In this document: positions 1 through 8,238 of the stretch, one piece after another | Layout of the letters: every line of letters begins with the position of its first letter | Position numbering within the stretch: position 1 is the first letter of the stretch | NCBI RefSeq assembly: GCF_030546935.1 | Contig: NZ_JAUOPH010000006.1 | Location: 186,001 to 250,000 of the forward strand | DNA: 64,000 nucleotides | Source of the DNA: Marinobacter sp. 2_MG-2023 | GTDB lineage: Bacteria; Pseudomonadota; Gammaproteobacteria; Pseudomonadales; Oleiphilaceae | Direction: 5' to 3' | Position numbers and translations under genes: made by a program | Notes under the pieces: generated by a model | What the model saw: the letters and a program-made list of their open reading frames with translations, nothing else | Database searches by the model: none | Told to the model about the DNA's origin: nothing

Positions 1-229
1 ACCCGCCCGCGACCAAGACAGCAGGCCATATGCGGTCGAATAGAGCCCAGCCATACCGATAAACCAACACCACCGCTGAAAAGCTAACCACCCCTGCCAA
101 CAGGTAAACCAATATAAATCGCTGCGAAGCATATGTATCGAATGGTAGTGACAAAAAATCTGCAAATAAAACGCAGGCGAACACGACAGCAACTAATAAC
201 CAAAGACCAGCATTCCAGACTTTTTGCAT
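1..229 (-). CDS. Membrane protein, N-terminal part only
   Basis: This gene starts inside the window and runs off its left edge. The 76 visible codons begin MQKVWNAGLWLLVAVVFA and contain two hydrophobic stretches (about residues 7-25 and 40-58) separated by a short polar loop, so the product is an integral membrane protein. The start has a TAGGG-like sequence just upstream. It lies 51 bp downstream of a pilin gene on the same strand, in a pilin/glycosylation cluster, so a role in glycan or pilus biology is possible. Too little is visible to name a family; another Wzy-type polymerase or ligase is one guess. Confidence 0.6.
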   Translation of the reverse strand, partial: MQKVWNAGLWLLVAVVFACVLFADFLSLPFDTYASQRFILVYLLAGVVSFSAVVLVYRYGWALFDRIWPAVLVAGG

Positions 230-280
230 TACATACCCTAGCCAAGGATAAGAATAAAAGTTCGAATCAAACTGACATAC

Positions 281-727
281 TTACAATCGGCAGCCGGTCG
301 GCAGATAGGACGACTTCCAGCTCGCTGCTATTGCTGTATTATCAACCACGCACTCCCACCTGCCAGCAGCATCGCGATTAAAGCGCAGAATCAAACCTGT
401 CAATTTCGGGTGGGCAGTGCCACCCAGAGTCACTTGAAGCTGCCCCGATCCGTCAGGATTGAGCATGCCTATATTGATAGCCTGTTCGCCATCAGTAAGG
501 TTTGACGGACTGTAGCCAATATCGCTATTTGTAACGCCTCCCCCGGAACCTGCGAGCTCTTCAAAAGGGGCTATATAGGCTGATAATTCCCCTACAGCAA
601 GGTTTGTCTGGGTTTTTATTACGTACCCCTGGTAGGTAGGAACAGCAATGGCAGCCAATATGCCGATGATCGCTACGACGATCATCAGCTCTATCAAGGT
701 AAAGCCGGCATTTTTAGTCATCAGCAT
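281..727 (-). CDS. Type IVa pilin (second copy)
   Basis: Type IV pilin or major-pilin-like protein, 148 residues. A short leader (MLMTKNAG) is followed by the prepilin peptidase site G|FTLIEL, the conserved Glu5 and the hydrophobic helix [16 protein letters not shown]. Two cysteines near the C-terminus (WECVV and PTGCRL) would form the D-region disulfide loop. PilD, encoded about 6 kb away, should process it. A sigma-54-like promoter lies just upstream. It differs from the neighbouring pilin in most of the globular part and ends in Leu rather than Ser. Start may be the first Met or Met3; neither has a strong ribosome site. Confidence 0.93.
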   Translation of the reverse strand: MLMTKNAGFTLIELMIVVAIIGILAAIAVPTYQGYVIKTQTNLAVGELSAYIAPFEELAGSGGGVTNSDIGYSPSNLTDGEQAINIGMLNPDGSGQLQVTLGGTAHPKLTGLILRFNRDAAGRWECVVDNTAIAASWKSSYLPTGCRL

Positions 728-759
728 TTAGGTTCTGGCAGTTAAGTTAAGTTATATTA

Positions 760-776
760 AGCAATTTCGGAGCCAA
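760..776 (-). promoter_or_regulatory. Sigma-54 (-24/-12) promoter of the second pilin
   Basis: Read on the minus strand the sequence is TTGGCTCCGAAATTGCT. It has the invariant GG and GC separated by exactly 10 nt and the full TTGC -12 element; the -24 element TGGCTC deviates from TGGCAC by one base. It sits 33 bp before the pilin start codon, the spacing expected for an RpoN-dependent, PilR-activated pilin gene. Confidence 0.72.
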
Positions 777-856
777 AATACTGACTAAAAATGAGATTAC
801 CTCTAAAAGCCTTTATTGCCACACCCTTAGCAACGATCAAGCCTCACAACCAATGA

Positions 857-2686
857 TCAGCGTTGCGACTCGAGATTCCTTTTTTTCATCGAAGGTACTG
901 TCTCCCCCCATGGAGCAAGCCCTCTTTCAATACATTCCGCCAACCTGATCACTTCCGCAGGTTTCAATTTTTTAGACATCACCGCATGCTCCAACATGAT
1001 CGGCGCCGATCTTGGATAACGATATGCTGTTTGCCTCCCAGCCTCGCAAGCATGCGCAACATCTCTTTTCAAGACCAACAACGAGTACTCACGCAGCAAC
1101 ACCAGATCGCGCGGCTGCCACGCCTTAATGCGCTGCACCTCTCTTAGCTGCCAATCTAAGCTGGACTCTTCCGGTGCAAAGTCGCGGTAGCGCCTCAATA
1201 CTGCATAAGGCCCCATCAAACTATCATTCGCAAGCAGCGCCAGAGACTGGTATTCCTGGCCATCTGGCGACGGGTCAGCCGCTACTCGAACAATAGTGCG
1301 ATACTGGCTACCAACATTCACCAAAAGCCCGAGTGTCATCAAGACAATCAGACCTCCTACCACCGGTTTCAAATAAGGAATTTCTGACTTAACTGCGTAT
1401 GCGGGAAATAGCGGAGAAGTTAAACAACAAGTCAAAAATAAGAACCATGGATACCACAGAGGGAATTCAAGCAAACTGTGGATGAAAATGATCCCAAGAG
1501 CGCCAGTGACAAAAAAGGAGTCACTGTTTATAGGCTTCTTAAGAAGCCTCCAGCCAATTGCCCCACACAAGGTAATGAGAAGCATAAAGCCTAGCAAACC
1601 CAACTCAACAAAGACCATCGTAAACAGATTGTGGGAATGCAACCATATTACCTGCACGAGATCCTCAGGCCGTAGATCGAGATCTGCGTTTGCAGAGAAA
1701 CGAGCGTAGTTTCCGGGACCCATACCAACAATCCAACCCTGAACCGACAATTCAGAAATTGAATTACCCAGCTTTCGGAATTCAGATAGCCTGGCAGCAT
1801 CTTGGGAAATATCACGATCAGTTAGCGCTATACTTTCAGGCCGATCTAGCATGCCAAGGTCTGTCAACCAACCCCCAACAGGCTTATTGACCACCGGGAC
1901 CACAAAAAAAAGGACAACAACCACCAAAAGGGCTAGCACCAATCTGCCCCTTATTGCCGAAGTTTCTGCCTTGCGCCAGACAGGAAACGAGCTAACAATA
2001 ATGAGTGACACCAAGCCCGCGACATACAACCAAGACATCCTCGATGCTGCACACGCGATCACCCATCCGTATATAAAAATGGATATACTTAGCTTATAGG
2101 GGGCATTCCGCCAGTCAAATCGCCTAATACTCGCGAGCAAGCCCAACCAGACAGTCGTGCTGGTGAGATTTGGTTGGCCCCAAATCCCCCCTAAGCGGCC
2201 ACGAGAAGGCTCCAACCCCGGTATCACGAATTGCAGCACTCCGTAATAACGAAGCAGGCTTAATACCGCATAAACCAATGCGCCGAGCCAGATCACTGCC
2301 ACAAGCGCATTAATGTAACGATTCACACCCTCAGCTCGGATTAGCTCAGCAGAACCAAGGACTACCACTACACAAAAAGCGAGACTTATCAGGTACCAAC
2401 GCCAAGTAGCTTCCAGCGAATAGCTGTTCAATGCAACTGACACTATCGTTACGAGAATAAGTGCAACAACGAAGAAAAGAACCGGGGACATAGTGAACTG
2501 GCGATCACGACTGAAGAGCAAGATACCGCCAGCCATGCTGCCTGCAACCAACATACTAAGCCCGTCAGCGGTAGCGGAATTCAGAGGGAATACGTTAAGA
2601 AAATTTATTGCGGGAATTAACACAAAAAGCACTAGCCCAAACCGAAACAACGATATAATTCGCAACCTCATCAATTTGGCCATCAT
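857..2686 (-). CDS. PglL-type O-oligosaccharyltransferase (Wzy_C family)
   Basis: A 609-residue polytopic membrane protein of the O-antigen ligase/PglL superfamily, which transfers a lipid-linked glycan onto periplasmic pilin serine or threonine. About a dozen hydrophobic segments cover residues 10-450. The family signature R-GRLGGIWGQPN (about residue 165) precedes the large periplasmic loop with the catalytic-type motif LHSHNLF followed by VELGLLG (about residues 350-365). The soluble C-terminal part (about 460-600) resembles the Wzy_C_2 region of PglL enzymes. Length fits PglL (about 600) better than the shorter TfpO/PilO ligases. It lies between two pilin genes on the same strand. The donor glycan and which pilin is modified are unknown. 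Start is Met1 or Met2. Confidence 0.85.
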   Translation of the reverse strand: MMAKLMRLRIISLFRFGLVLFVLIPAINFLNVFPLNSATADGLSMLVAGSMAGGILLFSRDRQFTMSPVLFFVVALILVTIVSVALNSYSLEATWRWYLISLAFCVVVVLGSAELIRAEGVNRYINALVAVIWLGALVYAVLSLLRYYGVLQFVIPGLEPSRGRLGGIWGQPNLTSTTVWLGLLASIRRFDWRNAPYKLSISIFIYGWVIACAASRMSWLYVAGLVSLIIVSSFPVWRKAETSAIRGRLVLALLVVVVLFFVVPVVNKPVGGWLTDLGMLDRPESIALTDRDISQDAARLSEFRKLGNSISELSVQGWIVGMGPGNYARFSANADLDLRPEDLVQVIWLHSHNLFTMVFVELGLLGFMLLITLCGAIGWRLLKKPINSDSFFVTGALGIIFIHSLLEFPLWYPWFLFLTCCLTSPLFPAYAVKSEIPYLKPVVGGLIVLMTLGLLVNVGSQYRTIVRVAADPSPDGQEYQSLALLANDSLMGPYAVLRRYRDFAPEESSLDWQLREVQRIKAWQPRDLVLLREYSLLVLKRDVAHACEAGRQTAYRYPRSAPIMLEHAVMSKKLKPAEVIRLAECIERGLAPWGETVPSMKKRNLESQR

Positions 2687-2796
2687 AGGAGCCCATCCCT
2701 GTGCATATCGACTTTATTCTTGCATAAAAAATCTAACATTCGGATCGTGCAAAATTCTGCATGCGTATATCTTCTGCTCTTACTTACGATAACAAA

Positions 2797-2827
2797 AAAG
2801 TCCGAACTCGTAGGGAGTTCGGACTTT
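2797..2827 (-). terminator. Rho-independent terminator of the main pilin gene
   Basis: A perfect 13-bp inverted repeat (aaagtccgaactc / gagttcggacttt) with a 5-nt loop. On the minus strand it is followed by a run of T residues. It lies about 65 bp after the stop codon of the Ser-terminated pilin and should separate pilin transcription from the glycosyltransferase gene downstream. Confidence 0.92.
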
Positions 2828-2890
2828 CTGATTTGGGCCCAAAAAGTTAAAAGACTTAACTTCACTTGCCCGCTTTAATCAAGCCAATCA

Positions 2891-3349
2891 TCAGCTCTCG
2901 GCACAACCAGTCGGAATGAACTTCTCATCCGTATTAGTGCCCAATTCAACTCCGCATGACCAAGTGCCTTGGGCAGTACGGCTGATAGCGATTTTCGATC
3001 CCGCAACAGCTGTGCCAGCGTCGCCTCCTAGCGTACCAATAATTGAACCCGCACCAGTTGTAGCATCAAAAGATACCGCAGGACCAGCAGCGGTCAACAA
3101 GCTGGAGCTTGTGAAACCCAAAGAATCACCATCTGTAAGCGATGCCGCATTACCACGCATGAGGTTATCCTCGGCTGCGGTCTTGAGAGCAGACAGTTCA
3201 CCGTATACGCGATTCATCTGCGAACGAGCGATATAATCCTGATACTGTGGGATAGCGATAGCCGCCAAAATACCAATGATCGCAACAACGATCATAAGTT
3301 CGATCAGTGTAAAACCCTTCTGGGCGTGATTAATTTTCATGCTTTGCAT
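2891..3349 (-). CDS. pilA: Major type IVa pilin
   Basis: 152-residue prepilin: 12-residue leader [12 protein letters not shown], cleavage before [20 protein letters not shown], Glu5 present, then a globular domain with the C-terminal disulfide pair (WSCGVE and PTGC). The protein ends GCAES, so the last residue is Ser, as in Pseudomonas group I pilins that are O-glycosylated there. AGAGG lies 6 nt before the first Met, which supports this start over Met4. It is divergent from pilBCD, has a sigma-54 promoter, and is followed by a strong terminator, so it is probably expressed as a highly abundant single-gene message. Polymerised by PilB/PilC after PilD cleavage. Confidence 0.95.
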   Translation of the reverse strand: MQSMKINHAQKGFTLIELMIVVAIIGILAAIAIPQYQDYIARSQMNRVYGELSALKTAAEDNLMRGNAASLTDGDSLGFTSSSLLTAAGPAVSFDATTGAGSIIGTLGGDAGTAVAGSKIAISRTAQGTWSCGVELGTNTDEKFIPTGCAES

Positions 3350-3444
3350 ATTCGACCTCTACGATTGTCGTTGATCAACTCGATATGGCCCGGGGCCGGT
3401 GGAGACTTGCCCCGAAACCGGTTTTGTGAGCCTGACAAACTGAG

Positions 3445-3461
3445 AGCACTCTCCGTGCCAA
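3445..3461 (-). promoter_or_regulatory. Sigma-54 (-24/-12) promoter of pilA
   Basis: Minus-strand sequence TTGGCACGGAGAGTGCT. The -24 element TGGCACG is a perfect consensus match; GG and GC are 10 nt apart; the -12 element is GTGC instead of TTGC. It is about 95 bp before the pilA start, leaving a leader of roughly 85 nt. Sigma-54 control of pilA through PilS/PilR is established in Pseudomonas; rpoN itself is at 38822-40363. Confidence 0.8.
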
Positions 3462-3565
3462 CTAAACAAAAAGATAAAAAATCTCATTAAATCAGTAATT
3501 TGAAAAAATCTGATATGAAGCGCCAGATTAACACAAGGAACTTAGAGGCGCTTTCCGTCATTCGC

Positions 3566-3580
3566 TGACAATATTTGTCA
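3566..3580. promoter_or_regulatory. Palindrome TGACAA-TAT-TTGTCA, possible PilR enhancer
   Basis: A perfect 6-bp inverted repeat around TAT, about 105 bp upstream of the -24 element of pilA. Position and the TGTC/GACA half-sites suit a bacterial enhancer-binding protein such as PilR. Binding is inferred only. Confidence 0.4.
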
Positions 3581-3736
3581 CCCTAGTGCAGTGCTCATAC
3601 GCTTTTTTGCAAGACCTCTCTCAATTGGCACGCCGAATCGAGTAAACACCTTTCCAAACCCACATCAGCCATCTAAACTCTCCTCAATCAACGATTCCCC
3701 GTTTCAGTCACTTAGGCGGCACTCCTTATACAGTTT

Positions 3737-5452
3737 ATGGCTACTAACCAAACTAACATCACGCTCACCGGTCTGGCTCGGCGCTTTGTAGATGATGGGC
3801 TCCTTGAAGAAGCCATCGCCAAGGACGCCTTTGTTCAGGCCTCTCAGAACCGGATTCCTTTAATCACCTATCTTACCCAGAACAAACTGGCAGACAGTTC
3901 GAGACTTGCTTTTTCGGCCGCCATGGAGTTTGGGGTGTCTGTTATGGACCTCTCGGCATTCCTCCCAGAAATGATGCCGGAGAAGATAGTTGACGAAAAA
4001 CTCGTACGAAAGCACAACGCCCTCCCCCTTTTCAAAAGGGGCAATCGCCTTTTCATCGCAGTTTCTGACCCCACGAACATTCAGGCTCTTGATGAGATAA
4101 AATTCAACACAGGCCTGAGCACAGATCCTGTACTGGTAGACGATGCAAGACTACGCGAAGCTATTGACAGGTACCTGGAATCCCATGACACCACCATGGG
4201 AGACCTTGACGATGCAGACCTGGAAGGCGTTGAGACGGAGGGTGGCGAACAGGAAGATGAAGGAGCCGTGTCTGCAAGTGACGTAGACGATGCCCCCATC
4301 GTAAAATATGTAAATAAGATGCTGCTGGACGCCATTCGCGGAGGCGCTTCGGACGTACACTTTGAGCCCTATGAAAAAACCTACAGGGTGCGCTATAGAA
4401 CCGACGGCATGCTGAAGGAAATGTCTCGCCCTTCAATTAAACTTGCACCCAAGATTTCGGCGCGCATAAAAATCATGGCTCAACTGGACATTTCCGAGCG
4501 CCGAGTACCCCAGGATGGTCGAATCAAGATGAAGCTATCCAAAACAAAAGCCATTGATTTTCGGGTTAACACACTCCCGACTCTCTGGGGCGAAAAAATT
4601 GTTCTCCGGATCCTGGATCCTAGCCAGGCTAAGCTGGGGATTGACGCGCTCGGTTACGAGGAAGACCAAAAACAGCTTTACTTGGATGCATTAGCTCAGC
4701 CACAAGGCATGGTTCTGGTCACTGGCCCAACAGGCTCGGGTAAAACCGTATCTTTGTATACGGGCCTGAACATCCTTAATACCGAAGACATCAACATCTC
4801 AACCGCGGAGGATCCAGCCGAGATTAACCTCGAAGGGATTAACCAGGTCAACGTAAACAACAGGGTTGGGCTGGGTTTCGCGGAAGCCTTGCGCGCCTTC
4901 CTCCGCCAGGACCCCGATGTCATCATGGTAGGTGAGATCCGGGACCTGGAAACTGCCAATATTGCTATCAAAGCAGCGCAGACCGGTCACATGGTTCTTT
5001 CCACCCTGCACACCAATAGCGCGCCGGAAACCCTTACCCGGATGATGAACATGGGTGTTCCCGCCTTCAACATTGCAACATCGGTTAGCCTTATCATTGC
5101 CCAGCGCCTTGGCCGACGCCTGTGCAATGCCTGCAAACAGCCCGGCGACGTGCCAAAAGACGTACTTTTGGCCGAAGGGTTCACACAGGAACAAATTGAT
5201 ACAGGGTTCAAGTTGTACCACCCCAAGGGCTGTGATAAATGCAATGGTGGGTATAAAGGCCGCGTCGGTATTTACGAAGTGGTCAAGATTACTGACAAGC
5301 TGGCAAGCATGATTATGGAAGAGGCCAGCTCTATTAAAATTGCAAAGCAGGCTGAGGCCGAAGGCTTCCGAAATTTACGCCAATCCGCACTTATGAAAGT
5401 GATTGAAGGCGTAACCAGCCTTGAGGAAGCCAACCGCGTGACGAAGGATTAA
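3737..5452 (+). CDS. pilB: Type IV pilus extension ATPase PilB
   Basis: 571-residue secretion ATPase that powers pilin polymerisation from the cytoplasmic face. N-terminal MshEN-type domain (about residues 1-150), an acidic linker (about 150-185), then the GspE/PilB core with Walker A GPTGSGKT (about 330-337), Walker B region DPDVIMVGEIRD, the His box HTNSAPET, and a zinc-binding four-cysteine site (CNAC at 463/466, CDKC at 499/502). Length matches PilB (about 565). Two nucleotides separate it from pilC. The ATG has no strong ribosome site. Confidence 0.96.
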   Translation: MATNQTNITLTGLARRFVDDGLLEEAIAKDAFVQASQNRIPLITYLTQNKLADSSRLAFSAAMEFGVSVMDLSAFLPEMMPEKIVDEKLVRKHNALPLFKRGNRLFIAVSDPTNIQALDEIKFNTGLSTDPVLVDDARLREAIDRYLESHDTTMGDLDDADLEGVETEGGEQEDEGAVSASDVDDAPIVKYVNKMLLDAIRGGASDVHFEPYEKTYRVRYRTDGMLKEMSRPSIKLAPKISARIKIMAQLDISERRVPQDGRIKMKLSKTKAIDFRVNTLPTLWGEKIVLRILDPSQAKLGIDALGYEEDQKQLYLDALAQPQGMVLVTGPTGSGKTVSLYTGLNILNTEDINISTAEDPAEINLEGINQVNVNNRVGLGFAEALRAFLRQDPDVIMVGEIRDLETANIAIKAAQTGHMVLSTLHTNSAPETLTRMMNMGVPAFNIATSVSLIIAQRLGRRLCNACKQPGDVPKDVLLAEGFTQEQIDTGFKLYHPKGCDKCNGGYKGRVGIYEVVKITDKLASMIMEEASSIKIAKQAEAEGFRNLRQSALMKVIEGVTSLEEANRVTKD

Positions 5453-5454
5453 GC

Positions 5455-6675
5455 ATGGCAGAAAAAGCACAAAAGCTGGAATCGTATATCTGGGAAGGTA
5501 AAGACCGGAAAGGCAACAAGTCCAAAGGTGAACTTACTGGGTCCAATTTGTCCCTGGTTAAAGCCCAGCTACGCAAACAGGGGATCATTCCGGACAAGGT
5601 CAAGAAAAAGCCAAAACCTCTGTTTGGTGGAAGTAAAAAAATCACACCCTTCGACATTGCCATGCTAACCCGGCAACTGGCGACGATGATGAAAGCAGGG
5701 GTGCCCCTGGTTCAGAGCTTCGACATAGTTACCGATGGCCTTGAGAACAAAGGATTGCAGGACTTGGTAATGGCAATCCGAAATGACATTGCTTCCGGCA
5801 CCAGTTTTGCCGGGGCTCTTCGCAAGCACCCCAAGCACTTTGATGACCTTTACTGTAATTTGGTGGATTCAGGCGAAAAAGCCGGTGCCCTGGAGAAGAT
5901 GCTGGATCGTATCGCCACTTACCTTGAGAAAACTGAATTGCTCAAGAAAAAAGTCAAAAAGGCAATGACTTATCCAATTGCGGTTGTTGTTGTAGCTATC
6001 GTTGTGACAGCAATCCTTCTGGTCAAAGTTGTTCCGCAGTTTGAAAGCCTGTTTCAGGGCTTCGGCGCAGAACTTCCTGTATTTACGCAGATGGTCGTAA
6101 GACTTTCGGAATGGATGCAGTCATGGTGGTTTGTAGTGTTATTGGGCATAGTTGGAACAATATTCCTGTTCAAAGAAGCCAACCGACGCTCACAAAAATT
6201 CTCAGATTTTATTGATAAATACGTCCTAAAATTGCCTGTCGTTGGTGAAATTCTGGATAAGTCAGCGGTTGCCAAGTTTGGTCGGGTGCTGTCCACTACC
6301 TTCGCGGCAGGTGTGCCCCTTGTAGATGCGCTGGACTCTGTTGCTGGCGCGACAGGAAACGCCGTGTATAGGGACGCCATTCAACGCATCAAAACCGATG
6401 TCTCCAGCGGTACCCAGTTACAGGCTTCCATGCGACAACAGGATATATTCCCTGTTATGGCTGTGCAGTTAACAGCTATTGGCGAAGAGTCAGGCAATCT
6501 GGATGAGATGTTGGAGAAAGTCGCCGAGCATTATGAGGCAGTGGTCGACGATATGGTAGATAACCTGACCGCACTGATGGAGCCGATGATTATGTCTGTT
6601 CTGGGCGTGCTCGTGGGCGGTTTGATTATTGCAATGTACCTGCCAATCTTCCAGATGGGACAAGTTGTGGGCTAA
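5455..6675 (+). CDS. pilC: Type IV pilus inner-membrane platform protein PilC
   Basis: 406-residue platform protein with two GspF domains (about residues 70-195 and 275-400) and three membrane helices (about 170-192, 215-235 and the C-terminal MIMSVLGVLVGGLIIAMYLP). It couples the PilB motor to pilin subunits. Starts 2 nt after pilB and is certainly co-transcribed with it. A strong hairpin without a T-run follows and may divide the message before pilD. Confidence 0.96.
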   Translation: MAEKAQKLESYIWEGKDRKGNKSKGELTGSNLSLVKAQLRKQGIIPDKVKKKPKPLFGGSKKITPFDIAMLTRQLATMMKAGVPLVQSFDIVTDGLENKGLQDLVMAIRNDIASGTSFAGALRKHPKHFDDLYCNLVDSGEKAGALEKMLDRIATYLEKTELLKKKVKKAMTYPIAVVVVAIVVTAILLVKVVPQFESLFQGFGAELPVFTQMVVRLSEWMQSWWFVVLLGIVGTIFLFKEANRRSQKFSDFIDKYVLKLPVVGEILDKSAVAKFGRVLSTTFAAGVPLVDALDSVAGATGNAVYRDAIQRIKTDVSSGTQLQASMRQQDIFPVMAVQLTAIGEESGNLDEMLEKVAEHYEAVVDDMVDNLTALMEPMIMSVLGVLVGGLIIAMYLPIFQMGQVVG

Positions 6676-6690
6676 AAGCCACTGTTCCCT

Positions 6691-6724
6691 CTCCCCGCAC
6701 CCCTTTCCCCAAGGGTGCGGGGAG
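6691..6724 (+). other. Strong hairpin between pilC and pilD
   Basis: Perfect 12-bp GC-rich inverted repeat (ctccccgcaccc / gggtgcggggag) with a 10-nt loop. It begins 15 nt after the pilC stop. There is no T-run after it, so it is more likely an mRNA 3'-end stabiliser or partial attenuator than a classical terminator. Confidence 0.7.
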
Positions 6725-6754
6725 TAATACGAAAGAACCACTAAGAGCTTTTGA

Positions 6755-7630
6755 ATGTCCACATTAAACATCTTCCTTTCAACTCCCTGGCTTCTGTACC
6801 TCACCGTAATCTTCGTTTCCCTATGCATCGGTAGCTTCCTGAACGTTGTCATCCTTCGCCTACCAAAAATGATGCACCAGGACTGGCGCTGCCAGTGCGA
6901 AGCCTTTCTTGAAATTCCGGAGGCCCAGCACAAACAGGAAGAGCGCATAACGCTTTCCAGTCCGGCGTCCACCTGCCCTTCTTGCGGCCACAAAATTCGC
7001 CCATGGGAGAACATTCCGGTAATCAGCTACCTGCTCCTTCGCGGAAAGTGCGCCGGCTGCAAGGCCCCCATTTCGGCCCGTTATCCCGTGATTGAGGCAT
7101 TAACCGCATTGTTTTCCGTGATCACGGTGGTAGTTGGGGGCGCTTCTGAATCGACCTTGCTGACCTTGCTATTGGTTTGGGCATTGGTCGCCCTTACTGT
7201 GATCGATTTCGATACTCAGCTTCTACCAGACAGCATCACCCTACCCTTGATGTGGCTAGGGCTGGTATTAAGCTATTTCGGGTATCTGGATGATTTTAAC
7301 AGCGCTTTCCTGGGAGCGGTTTTTGGTTATCTATCCCTCTGGTCTGTTTACTGGTTGTTCAAGCTGGCCACCGGCAAAGAAGGCATGGGGCACGGTGACT
7401 TCAAGCTGCTGGCCGCCTTAGGTGCCTGGCTGGGGTGGGAGTTATTACCCGCAATTATTCTGCTGTCGTCAATTGTGGGTGCGGTAGTTGGTATCAGCCT
7501 GATGCTATTCAAACAACATGGGCGTGAAGTCCCGATTCCATTTGGTCCCTACCTCGCAGCGGCCGGGCTGTTATGCTTATGGTTCGGCGTTGAGATCCAG
7601 GCATTCTGGTACGGGCTTTTAGGGGTTTGA
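6755..7630 (+). CDS. pilD: Prepilin leader peptidase/N-methyltransferase PilD
   Basis: 291-residue A24 aspartyl protease of the inner membrane that removes type IV pilin leaders and N-methylates Phe1. The N-terminal domain has the zinc-type cysteine pairs CQC, CPSC and CAGC (about residues 46-102); the core contains the two catalytic aspartates in VIDFDTQLLPD (about 150) and GMGHGDFK (about 214), between about eight membrane segments. It would process both pilins of this window and probably type II secretion pseudopilins. Its last bases overlap the region just before coaE. Confidence 0.95.
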   Translation: MSTLNIFLSTPWLLYLTVIFVSLCIGSFLNVVILRLPKMMHQDWRCQCEAFLEIPEAQHKQEERITLSSPASTCPSCGHKIRPWENIPVISYLLLRGKCAGCKAPISARYPVIEALTALFSVITVVVGGASESTLLTLLLVWALVALTVIDFDTQLLPDSITLPLMWLGLVLSYFGYLDDFNSAFLGAVFGYLSLWSVYWLFKLATGKEGMGHGDFKLLAALGAWLGWELLPAIILLSSIVGAVVGISLMLFKQHGREVPIPFGPYLAAAGLLCLWFGVEIQAFWYGLLGV

Positions 7631-7638
7631 GGCATCAG

Positions 7639-8238
7639 ATGATCGTTTTAGGCCTTACCGGTGGTATTGGATCTGGCAAATCAACAGTCGCGCGTCAATT
7701 TGGCGCTTTGGGCGTGCATTGGGTGGATGCAGACGATGTAGCCCGCGAAGTGGTTGAACCTGGTACGCCTGCGCTGGCAGCTATTGCAGAGCACTTCGGA
7801 CAAGAGATTCTCACAAGTGAAGGAGCGCTGGACAGAGCACGCCTTCGGCAAATCGTGTTCGAACAGCCCGAACAGCGTGCGTGGCTGGAAAGTCTGCTGC
7901 ATCCGATAATTCGTGAAGAGCTGATACGCCAGCTACACCCTGCCGATTATACTTTGCCTTATGTTCTGTTAGTGTCTCCCCTGCTACTTGAAACCGATCA
8001 GCACAAGTTGACTGAACGGGTTCTGGTGGTCGATGTGCCTGAAGAGGTGCAGATTGAACGTACCATGGCCCGGGACACCAATTCCCGTGAGCAGGTTGAA
8101 CGCATTATCGCGGCGCAGCTTCCAAGAGACCATCGCACAGCCAAGGCAAATGCCGTTATTGACAATAACCAGCCCGCAGAAAAAGTAGCCGCTGAAGTTC
8201 GCGCACTGCATGAAAGGTTCATGGTGGACTTTGGTTGA
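7639..8238 (+). CDS. coaE: Dephospho-CoA kinase
   Basis: Last step of coenzyme A synthesis: phosphorylates the 3'-OH of dephospho-CoA. 199 residues, normal length. P-loop GLTGGIGSGKS near the N-terminus, then the CoaE motifs VDADDVAREVV, LHPIIREEL and SPLLLET. The ATG at 7639 is chosen because GAGG lies about 6 nt before it; a TTG four codons upstream is possible. pilBCD-coaE-yacG is a common gammaproteobacterial order; here yacG is separated by three other genes. Confidence 0.95.
   Translation: MIVLGLTGGIGSGKSTVARQFGALGVHWVDADDVAREVVEPGTPALAAIAEHFGQEILTSEGALDRARLRQIVFEQPEQRAWLESLLHPIIREELIRQLHPADYTLPYVLLVSPLLLETDQHKLTERVLVVDVPEEVQIERTMARDTNSREQVERIIAAQLPRDHRTAKANAVIDNNQPAEKVAAEVRALHERFMVDFG

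Larger units (their letters stand above)
3350..3736. other. pilA-pilB divergent regulatory region (no gene)
   Basis: 387 bp without a credible gene. It holds the sigma-54 promoter of pilA (3445-3461), an AT-rich stretch upstream of it (about 3465-3535) and a perfect palindrome TGACAATATTTGTCA at 3566-3580. TGTC-containing sequences in this position fit enhancer sites of the PilR response regulator, but this is inference. The pilB side shows no convincing sigma-70 promoter; TATACA just before pilB is only a weak candidate. Confidence 0.6.

Noticed and set aside
2683..2865. 60-residue reading frame before the ligase gene
   Set aside because: It lies across the pilin terminator, has no ribosome site and no recognisable composition.
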